Assembly: GCF_039555335.1 (NCBI RefSeq) | Contig: NC_092628.1 | Coordinates: forward strand, 61,920,235-61,984,234 | Length of the DNA: 64,000 nt | Reading direction: 5' to 3' | DNA from: Amphiura filiformis | Taxonomy: Eukaryota > Echinodermata > Ophiuroidea > Amphilepidida > Amphiuridae | In this document: piece by piece, positions 48,741 to 60,700 of the stretch | Position numbering within the stretch: the first letter of the stretch is position 1 | Layout of the letters: every line of letters starts with the position of its first letter | Notes under the pieces: model-generated | Told to the model about the DNA's origin: nothing | What the model saw: the letters and a program-made list of their open reading frames with translations, nothing else | The model's database searches: none | Program-made: the position numbers and the translations under genes

Positions 48741-51700
48741 CTGTACAAATAAATAAATGAATACAATGTTTAAGCTTTTCTACTAGAAGTTTGGCTACAA
48801 AGTCCCCATTTCATGTTATTTGAAGGATGTCTTGCATTTCAGTTCCCACATATTTTTACTTTTAAAATCTCATGACTTTTCCATGAAATAATCACAAAAC
48901 TCCACCCCGACAGATATGATAACTACTCAGAGTTGGCCGGCCTAGCTCCATCATCAAACCACCCCTGCTTCCCACTTTACGTACAAGTACTTTTTCTCTG
49001 TTTCTCTCTTTACACTATTTATTCATTTTCACTTTCTCTTTGAAATAACTTTTCCCATGATATACATGTATATTACTGGAATTTCCATGACCATAATCAC
49101 ATCGATTTTCCATAACCTAAAATTCCATGACCTTCCCAGAGTCAATGATTACCAACTAATAATTGAGTACAAATATCACCAACGATTCATTGAAAAAATA
49201 CCAGAAAATACTTAAAAAAAAGAACAAGATACATTTAAAACAAATAGAAAATTACTATTCTTCAGTAAAAGGCATCCAACATTATTTTAAAGCAGCCAAC
49301 AGCTGTACGCGATCTGAACGCAATTCTATTACAAAATACAACCCAAACGCATGACTTTACACACGTAATGAAAATACTAACCAAGCTCAAGTGAGTTGGT
49401 TCGCTTCTGCATTATGCACACACGGACGTTCATCACAGTGTACACGAACAATCGTCATGCTGTTGGCCTGTCTATTCAAATGAAATTTTTTACTATAGTT
49501 GAAACCCAATACAATGCTTGCTTATTTTCTCAAAATGGATTAACATATAATTTTAATCGGGTTTCATTTAAACCTTGTCGGGATATGTAAAAACACTTAC
49601 GCTTTCTTTGTTCCACCATGAAGTTTGATAAGATTGAGTAGGATGAATTGTAGTCTTGATCTTAGAATACTTTGCAGTCTGTTCCTTTCTTCTGCTTCTT
49701 TGGTGAGTCTAGTCTTGCCTTCAGTGTCTTGGGTTGGACTCTCATGTGATGGTGCTTTTGATGGAGATGTTCTACCTTCATTTTGTCTGCTATGGTCTTT
49801 ACCCTTAACGTCATGTTTTCTCCTTTCATGTTCTAAATTGTCTGTATTTGTTGGTTGGTTATCACCATCTACACCACTCGCCACAGAGGATGATGGTGGT
49901 GATGATGATGTTGATGTTGATGCAATTTTTTCAGAAGTTCTGACAGGAACACTAACATCGGTATCTTGACTCCTAGTTTGTAATTGCACATCTTTCTGAA
50001 CTTTGAATTTGGCACTACTCAAGTTGTTAATTTTGGACTGATTGCACACATGACTAGTTGTACTAGCTTCTCTTTTCTCTAAATTCATTGCACTATCTTG
50101 GTTATATTGTTTGAGAGTCTCACTTTCCTGCTCCATTTTGGATGAGTTTCCACCATCTTGAGATTTCTTCTCTGTCCCATCAGCATCAGTGTCAGTGTTA
50201 CTAGATTCATTCTTGCTGATGGCAGACACAGTATCTTGGCAGTGTAGTAGTTCATCTAAAGCTGATTGAAGACTTTTTATGCGGGAACCAACACCGTTTT
50301 GACCTTTGGCAGAAAATAAAACAGATTGACTTGTAACCAAAATTGATATAATAATTATATTCTACAGTATTACATATATCCAGGTAAGCTGATATATGCA
50401 TATATGTGACTCCTCGCCACAACTGAGCCCGGATGTCGCCAGTGCCACTATTGAGATATGCTCCATCGAACTTAACAATAAACAATAGGAAACAAAGGAT
50501 TTATTGACTGTTTTATTGATTTTTCACTACTTAAATGTCAAGTACTATAGACATGATATACATCATTTTAAAGCTAATTTAAAGCAGAATATTTTGGTTG
50601 AATATCTCAAAAATGATGATTGGCGACTTCGGGCTCAGTTGTGACGAGGAGTCACATATATGATGAATATAACAGAGTTCCTGCACCTTGAAGCCTTTTA
50701 AAATTCAAGGACTTTTCAAGGACTTTCAAGGTCCAAAAGCATGATTTTCAAGGACTTACCACAACAACAAAAAATGACGCGGCTGTCCATGCGGCATGTA
50801 TTAACAAAAGTGACAGCTCCACTCCTCTTGCCAAATTTTGTTAAAATTATACTTTAGGTAAAATTCCAATTTTCAAGGACTTTCAAGGCCTTGAAAAGGT
50901 GTTTTCAAATGATTTTCAAGGACTTACTACAACACAAAAAACATGATGCGGCTCTCGAAAGTAACAACTCCGCTCCACTCCCCAAATTATGTCAAAATTA
51001 TACTTTAGGTAAAATTCCAATTTTCAAGGACTTTCAAGGCCTTGAAAAGATGTTTTCAAATTCAAGGACTTTCAAGGACTGTGGGAACCCTGTATAAGTA
51101 TGTTTTTTATCAACAGTCACTTCTCATCAAGTACTGATAAAGGCAACAGGTGTTGCTGAAACGAACACAAGTATGTGCAATTTCTGGATCAGATAATCTA
51201 GTAAGTAATAACCTTGTCTACTGAGTTTACTATACCGATCCTGATGAATCTGTTCAATTATGTTGTTTTCATTCTACATACACAATAAGACAAACCTACC
51301 TTGAAATATATGTTCATAGAGGGCAACTTTTTCAAGCTGAACTCGTAGTAATTCTGTCGGATGATCCAAATCCTGGAAGAGCTTGATAGCTTTGTCATAA
51401 TGTAACTCTGCTAAGGAGCGTGTATGCTTCTGTTTCTGTTGACTCAACTGTAAAAGGAATACATCAGAAATGTGACAATCCACATCAAGTGAGCTGTAAT
51501 AAAACCAAAGTTGTCATTAACCATGCCCTAGTGACTCAAACACTCTCTCTATTAGTATATATATCACTTTAATACATTATATCAGTGATCAAGGAATGAA
51601 CCAATTAAAAGTCAAAAAACCGCAATGCTTTTTCTACCAAAATTAAAATACATTTTATTCCATTATTATGACATTATGACATAAAATATGAGATTTATAA

Positions 51701-54700
51701 AAAGCACAGATAGAGAAATGGATGAAATATTACAGGATATATTGGCAGCATGATACACCTACCTGATTTCTATAAGAGTTATGATACATAGATGCCAGTC
51801 TATGGTGGATAGTTGCAGCACGGTACTGGTATATGGGTTGTCTATCTGGGCTGATACCTTCCATTTCACACGGAGTCAATGCTTTGGTCATTGCTTCTAG
51901 TACCACCTTCTCAACCTAGATGAACAATTACACAATGCAAGTATTAGCAACCATTTGGCCAAACTTTAACTTTATGAAATCTGATGCTATATATGTATGG
52001 GATATGATCAAGCAACCAATTCGGATGTCATCCAAATTTAATTTTGACTTTTCAACATAATTAATTTTGCACATTGTAATCAACCTGAATTTAGCAGATG
52101 ACAGTATCAAATTTGAAATTTTGGTTTATCTGGACATTTCTGTGAAAACACCCAGAGTCCTGACTTTGGTATGGAGAGAATTATAAAGCAAGGAAAAACA
52201 GTGGCATGATTGATGGGAATCATATAAATATACATAATTTTTCGCCAGCTCCGCCATCGCAAATAATAAAGGAGACAAGCAGAAAAAGTGATCCCGCCCA
52301 GGGATCGAACCCAGGACTTTGAGTTTTCAAAACCTGTGACTTAACCAATTGGCCACAGGAGCTTCGAGATTAGGCGGGTTGGAATTCAAACCTATAAGCG
52401 GTCACTTATCTTATCCCAACAAAGAGCCCATAGGGCTGTAAATGCAAGAAATAAATTGCCATCCTCCCAGTAGAGGAAATATAACAGAGAATTATAAATA
52501 TCTGAATCTACAATGTATTATATTTTGTATTTTGCTTGCTAATTGTTACCTGTTCATGAGCCATTCTTGATAGAGGTGGATGGTCCTGAAGTAATGTTGC
52601 CATGGTGAAATATGTTGTAGAGAGTTCCCAGCTGACGGAATCCCATAATGCCTTGTGTTTTCTACGCTGCTCAATTTTGCAAAGTGCTTTGTGGTAATAG
52701 TCTGTAGCCTAAAGGAAGATAACGAGAAAGCTTGATATCAAAGACACATCAGTTTTAGTTTTTAACCTCTTTAGAACATCTGTTTACCACAATTATGGAG
52801 ATAATTATCTCATTTATGGTATCAAATAAAATCATATAACATAACAGCATATTTTAAATGTTTTTGCAAAATCTGGCACACAAATTTATCATATCACAAT
52901 CTATAAGTCCACCAATTTGCAAACTTGGAAGTGGCCTAATTACTAAGGTACTGATTAGGCTAAAACATTTTATGTGTGTTAAGAACAAAATCAGTGTTTT
53001 ACAAAACAGTTGTGTGTTTTTGGTGGACCACATAGTGGGAACACCCTACATTAGTGTATGTTACTAGCTTACTTAGTTACTAGTTTACTTACTAGCTTAC
53101 TAACTGACTAACTATTTGGTCTTAAATGGGCATATCTCAAAATGCCACAAAGCTATGACCCTCCGAGTGGTCTCAAATGAAAGAGAAAAAATTAAGAAAT
53201 ACAATAAAAAATCACAGGGGGTTCTACTCCTAATACGTTTGAATTTATGTCCATTTCCTCCCCCCCCCCCTCCCAAGTGAGCTTCAATTCAGTGCAGCTG
53301 TATTGGTTAACAGGTTAGGGCACTCTTGTGGCAACTTGCCAAATTCCTGTATAGGTGAAATAAAGCTCCTATAACCCCTTATAGGATTTTACAATGCGGT
53401 ACAATAACCGCTCTTGTTTTCTGACAGGAACGATAAAACCAGAGCAGTGGCGTAGCCAGGAATTTTAGTGTGGGGGGCAAAGTCAAATTTTCATCCTTAT
53501 TTGTCAATTTTTTGGTCCCGTTTTTAGTTATTTCAATGACTTTACTCTTTGCTGTCCCCATTTTTTCACTGAAAGATTTCTGTGTGTGCGGGCAATTCCC
53601 CTCCTCTGGCTACACCCCTGAACCAGAATGCAGGTGGTTAGCACCCCACAAGGACACAATAATGACACCTACATCACTGTATTTCTTTGTATACAGCATA
53701 AGCAATAGAACTTACTTGATTATAGTAGTGTTTTTCCTGGTGTGTAAACTCTCCTCCATTTTCCCCATTATTGTAAGCTGCATAGGCATGTGCACAAACT
53801 CTCATTAACTGGCCTAGGTTGCAGTATAACAAAGCTATATTGGCCGGGTCATTGACTTCCTCAAATGCCAGGAGACCAGACTCAAAACTCTGGTAGCTTT
53901 TCTTCCACAGTTCCTGCTCTTCAGTACTTGGAGTTTGTACTTCTGTTGATAAACAAAATACAAAATTTTGGGTACGATTACCGAATAGGGTGCAACTTGC
54001 TAGACTTGAGTCCAGACCTCGTTTACGGAGTTTAGGGTTAGGGTTTAGGGTTGGGGTGGGGCAGTCTTGTAATAAGACTAGTAGAGTTGCACCCTATTCG
54101 GCAATCGCTCCAAATTTTGTGTTAATTAAAATCTTATCATATCATCATCATAAACGCTTCTCCTCAACAATTTGACATAGCGCCATCAATAAAGCTACTC
54201 CTGGCAGGTCTCTCTCTCGAAAGTTCAGTTGCTTTCTTTATGCTTAAGTCTTCTTTGATTTCTCTCAGCTCTTTTTGAATTGCTGATATCCACATAGATT
54301 TTGGTTTCCCTCTTGGTCGTTTTACGTGTCGTTTGTATTCTTGAAGAGCTTGCTTTGCTGGGGTATCATCATGTAGTCTCAGGAGGTGCCCTAAATCTTA
54401 TCATGACAAGGAGGATTTTGGGATATTCTTAGGATATTCAGGATTTTTTTCTGGCTTATGTTGATATAGACCTATATGTTTGTAAATGATATGTATTTAA
54501 TATCTGCATTAAAAGAACAAAAATTTTGGGGCTAAAAAAATTTTGTGTAGCATATATAAAGTTAAAATGAATCTAGTCTTCCCAGGGATTTCCCCAGGCT
54601 CTTGAAATCTGTTGATGCCCTCTTTAGTTTGTTTCAACATTTTTTGTAAATAGTTCTTTTAAACAAATATTCAATAAAGAAAGAAGACTGATTACAATTA

Positions 54701-57700
54701 AATTATGCCAATACGGAAGAGAAAAAAATAGCAATATTAAGAAACATGATTAATTAAAAACTTTTTTTTTAAAGATCTAAAACTGGTATTTAAAAGAAAC
54801 TAAATCTTGAGCATGAGGACAAGAGTAAAAAGTAGGGTAGGCAATATGAGGAACAAGGAGGTGGGCTGATGGGGCTATAGTCCATTTTGTTTCCTTGAGA
54901 TAGTAGTGTCTGTGTGTGATACATGCATGATCAAAGGCGGTGTATCTCATGCCACATCACGAGCTACAGATGTACCTCCTTTGATATCGCATGTATGACA
55001 CACAGCACAGATGCTACCATCTTGAGGAAGCCAAGTGGACTACAAGAAAGTCTTATCCTCATATGGAATGAATCTTGATCACGCCAACCAGCTAGTCCAA
55101 AGACAATTACATTTCTCCATGATACTATGAAATCCACCACTGGTAGACAAACAATTTGGAAATTTTTTGTCCAATTACTTACCTTCTTTCGCCATTTCTA
55201 ATGCCACATTCCTATAGTAGACTCCTTGTTCATTATAAGCATTACCCAGCTTGCGTCCTACTCCTCTCTGGTATTCATTATCATATTCCTTGGCTTTATT
55301 CAGTGCTTCCATATAAGATTGAATGCTTGTCTCTAGGCTAGAGTCTACATTCTCATGTAAGCTGCATGCCCAATTATATTCTATGGAGTTAAAACACACA
55401 TGAAAATTTGGATTAAGAAAATAGACTAGAAAGAACGAATGACCTTTCTGTGAAAATGGTAGATTATATAACGGATGTATACAGTCTAATTTATGAACAC
55501 TTGAACAGCTTCTTCATTACATGTTGAATACACTGGTTTTATGCACCATGAGGGCTATGGTGACAGCTCAGATTGACCTTAAGCTCAGTAAGGGCTAATC
55601 AGAATCAGTCAAAGCTCTGTAACCTACATCATGGACTTACTCCAGTTCTTGCCACTATTCAATTCATTTACATAAAGCAAGTGTCTTGTCTTGGGTTGAG
55701 TCCATTATTCAGACCAGCTGTACTTATAGTGGAGGTATAAGAACCGGGAATATTCCTCTTCTTTTTATGATGAGCTCTGACACTGGATTTTGCACAGGTA
55801 TAACTCCTCTTTACACAGGACCAATAGCTTTATTATGTGACTTCCGAACCACCTTGTGTGATGTCATCTGATAACGTTGGTCCCAAAGCCGTTTCCATGA
55901 AACATCAGAGCTAACAACGTGGTGAAGTGGAAGTTCTGTGAGAGTGCTCCCGGTAAGCGAAATAAATAATCAGTGTTGAAGTTTAATTTAAATTATTCTC
56001 ATTATATTATAGAGAAGGAAAAAAAAACCATATTAGCTTACCTATGGATGCAGACTCTTTCCTTGTAGTCTGCATGATATAAGCATCATCGTCACTCTCA
56101 TGGTTATACTCTCCTTTATGGTGCTGGAAATCAGGCAGATTATGAGTCAACAGCAGATGGCAATCACCACAGGCTTGTAGAATCTCACTCAGTGGGTTAG
56201 CCTTGTCAGTTGATGTAGTGGTAGTAGTAGGCTTTTGTTTCTGCAAAGCTTCAAATGCATCTGGAATCATCAATGATTATTTGAAAGAAGTGTAGAAAAC
56301 ACGGCAAAATGTTCAGCCAACAAAAAAGTAAGTTCAATTATATGTGACACGATCTGGTCCATGGGGGCCAAAGGCGGCAAATTTGAAATTGAGATAAAGG
56401 CAAAAATATGGAGTAGAAAAACAATAAAATACATAAGAATATATGCTTCACAAATACTCATAACTTTAGAACCAAGTATGCTAGACATTTGGTGTTTTCA
56501 GTATATGATAGCCTAATGTTACTACAAGATAATAATTATAGTAACTCAATTTTCCAAAATGCCTCCTTTGGCCCCCCGTGGAGCAGATCGTGTCACATAT
56601 GAAATTGGTGCCATCATGATTCACATGAATCAAACCTTTCAAAATTTTTTAACTTTTATAACTTTTTTTATCTTCAACACATGAAATACTACTGTCCAAC
56701 ATTTATTAAGACAATATAAAAAGGTTATAATGGTATTTTCATTTCAAAAATCATTATTTTTCCAAAATATTAACCCTGCCGCTGAAAAGGCTTTTTGGTG
56801 CTAGGAGGAAAGAAGGAAGTTTTAAAAAGGGAAGACAAACACTTGTTTGTTTCCAGCGGGATTCAAACCCCAGACCCCTCGGGTGCCAAGTACTAGAACA
56901 GTGACCCATAGTCACAGGTGTTTCACTGGCTCGGACAATGTTACAGTACGTATATGGTCAATTCCAGCCAAATCGGGCCAAAATTCTCTCTGGGGGCCAT
57001 TTTGAAAATGTTTTCCTTTTCAATTCTAGACTTATCAAATGAGACGATCATGTCTAGTGAATCATCAGGTGGAAGTGCCATCGGATTGAAAAATAACTTT
57101 TCTTGCAAGACCAAATAAAGTGTTAAATGCGCATATGCATGTTACCCACAATTCAAGCATTTTCACCTATTATGCGCCATAAAATTTCACTTTCTTTAAT
57201 ATCTTTCAATATTTTATGTGTGACTCATATACACTAGAAATCGGTGAAGACTTTGAGCGTAAAATAGAATTTTATTACATATATCTACAAAGAAATATTT
57301 TGGTTATTACAAATTTTAAGAAAGAACCAGGTGTACAGTTAAGATTGTGTCAATTCTTGAACTCTTTCCAAAGTGGCTGTCATTTAACATTACTGTATTA
57401 TTTGAAAGATTAGAATAAATGCTTCATATAAATATAAAGTTAGATTTTGTATCTCGTCGCAGGATGAGGATCTCGGATGGATTCGTGGGTAACAGCGTCT
57501 GGAAAATAGCAATTCCTATTAATTTTTTTAATAAAAATAAAAAATACTTTTCCCTATGTCAATAATTCAGGCTGCAATGGCACTAAAATGAATTTTAATC
57601 AAAATACAGACTACATGGAATATTTAGAATGGATCATTATGGCATTTTGGGTATAAAATTTTTGAGAATAATGAAGTTGCCAAATTCAAATAGACAGAGC

Positions 57701-60700
57701 AAACAGTTTTATATTATTATTTTAGTAAAATCATTCCATATTTTCATGCAGCAATATTCTATTAACTCGTGTTTGACAGTTCCTATGAACTAAAACACTA
57801 TCAATACGTTGTTAACTATAATTTAAGTAGGGATTCGTGGGTAACCAAAATGTTCGTGGGTAACACATATTTGAAGGTATGTATTGGTAAGCGGCAAAAT
57901 AGAAAATATTACAGAAGGTTGGAAACCACCATGCGGTTATTCCTCCATTGTGTTTCAATGATTCCCGTTTCTCTAACCAATTGCATTTACCCAAAAAATG
58001 GTAATTTAGGATAATCAATCAAAACTTCATGATGCAGCTTCAGTATACCTTCAAGAGGACGCTATTAAACAGGACTGTTTTGGAACCTATTTCGCATGTT
58101 TTCAAAATGTTAAGATGCATAAGAAACATATAATTTCTGAGTAAATCCTTGGATTCGTGGGTAACGCCAATTAGTGGGTAAAGCTATAAGTACTATAGTA
58201 CCGTTTGGGGTTTGCGTTTCTTAGGTGTATAAACTGTAAGTACTGTCAAAATTATAGCATACCCATGGCTTGAATATGTGCTGATTTAAACTTAAAATAA
58301 ACAATCTCCTTATTTTTCAAGGTTAGCATCTATTCGGGATTAAGTGGGTAACAAAAGTTTAAACCGTCGAGATTCTTTTTAAAGCGGTGAACGTATTTTT
58401 ACGATTTACAATTTTAAGCGCTTGTCAAACTAAATTCAGTGTCCAAAGTCATTAAATGTTAATTTAAGTTATGGCAATTATATTTGCTGGACTCGTGGGT
58501 AACAGTTGATACGTGGGTAACGTAAAATTTGATTTTATGGAATTCTATGGGTAAAACGTATTTGCATAAAATAATCACTTGGACCTCAGAATTGTAGAAC
58601 GAAACTTCGTTTCATGATATAGTCATTTATGGCATATTCACTTAACATTTTCAGAACGATCATTTTATTTTTGATACGCGGGTAACAAAATTATTAGCCA
58701 AATTGACTTAATGGCCTCTGGAGTCCACAAACTTTGGTGGAATTCAATCGTTTTACATATGATGAGAGATCATGCAAACGTCTTTCTAACGGTAATAATT
58801 TGCTAGTAAAGGCCTATATGCACAAAGAGAGCACATTGGACGTGACATGATATGCTCCATCAATAACGTGATTTCCTTTATTAATGACATTTTAAAGTGG
58901 AAAGTTAACATAGAGAGAATTTTGTCCCGCTTTCCCTGGAATTGACCATATATGACTCTGGGTGATTGCGTCATTGCATCACATGGGCTGCAACCATGCA
59001 CATTAGCTTCATTTTGTAAGATTTTACAGCATTTGGGATGTTGTCTTTTCAATTCTACACCCTCTTCACTTAAAATCTTATAGCATTATTTCTGTTTACT
59101 TTCTGTATATTTTAAGGAGATCCCTAGAAACTCCATAGAAATGCAAATGGCCCAAAGACCAAAACAGTCCTTAAAGTATTACAGAAACATGGAGAATATG
59201 AACTTACAATGGCATGCAAATGCCATCTTAGCATAATGTAGTCCCTTGCCATATCTCCTGGCATCTTGAGCTCCTACTGCCAATATGCTGTAGATCTGAC
59301 GAGCTTTACGTAGGAGTAGTGTCTTAGATTGGAACTGCCATGATCCAGGAGGATGGTCCATATGAGCTACAGCCATGTCTTCAGGAGTTGATGATGAAAA
59401 GCTGCTGTCTTCTTGGTGCTACAAAAATGAGACGTACATGTATAATTTGATTGAATATGTACTGTTTTTTACACAACCGTATTGAGAATTTTAACTCGGC
59501 AGCAACAATGAGAATAATGTAGGGACCATTAAACCAGTGTTGTCTGAAATTATGTGCCATATGAATCTCTATTGGGATTAAATAGTCAAATGAAATTTAT
59601 TGTGTACACTCCCATTGGAACAGAGGCATATTATTGCATTGACTGTAGGGTCATGGGCTCCATATCCCCCCAGTGCTGACATATTTTCTCCATGCATACC
59701 TTGTCACCGCTGCCATCACTATCACTCCCAGACCTCTGTAGTTGACTTGAACTCCTCCTTCTGGAAGAATAACTAACCAACTCTGTGGATGGGTTACGTT
59801 TATCCCTACTAGAATGCTCCTCCACAGTGAAGGGAGAATTAGTATAGCACAGCTGGCGTGATGGTGAGCCCACATGGACAGTTGCATCCGATTCCAGATC
59901 ATGGTCGTCTGTGCTATCAGAAGAGCTGTAATCTATGCATCGTAGACCCTGCAAGAAACAAGAATGGAAAACACCATAAAAACATATGGTTTTTCCCCTT
60001 TATTTGATTTCCAGAAATTGGCCAAATATCAAAATTTGACATTCATCATTGCCAGTTAGTTCCAATTAAAGGATTGGTTTATATTTCCATTTGGTTGTTT
60101 ATTTCATTTGGCAAATCAGGATAATATTGTTTTAATCTCAACAAATTAGTGGTATATTTTTTCTGGAATCGGGAGTAATCAACAAGTTTGAGTTTCACTT
60201 CACATACCTTAACAATATAAGCTAAAGCAGCTTGAGCTCTTTCTACTTTTGTATCCCATAAAATCTTTGGTACTACTGCCTTGCTATCACTACCTCCTTT
60301 GCCCTCATTGGTAGGTAATGTCAGTCTGTCCACTTCAATCGTTGTAAGTTGTGAGACACTTTCATCCTCACTGCCCTCCTCATCTTCTTCCTCACCGCTG
60401 AATTCATCATCACTTTTGCTTTCTGGTGAGCCCTCTGGTGTTGGTTTCAGGTCATCATCGCTAACAAGCATGTGTGAGAGAAGGCAATTGGCAGAGGCTA
60501 AAAGCTGGAGATAAAAATAAATACAGTTGGTACTTGTACTTGTCTCTGATGCTCTTACAATGATTTTTGTTCTAAGGCAGACACAAAATTGTTTTGTTTA
60601 CTTGTCTCCATACTCTCAGTGGACAACCAGGTTGGTTGGTCAGTTGAAATTTATAAATATTTCAAATGTTTGTTTTTGTTTTAAGTTCATAGCCATAACA

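Noticed and set aside
49625..49969. 114-codon plus-strand frame rich in Ser and Leu
   Set aside because: It is the antisense shadow of the low-complexity EDRF1 exon.
52290..52368. Functional tRNA gene
   Set aside because: Boxes A and B are present, but the anticodon arm and acceptor stem do not pair properly. It was called a tRNA-derived repeat instead.
54027..54060. Interstitial telomere or chromosome end
   Set aside because: Only about four degenerate TTAGGG units occur, and they lie inside a small hairpin element within an intron.
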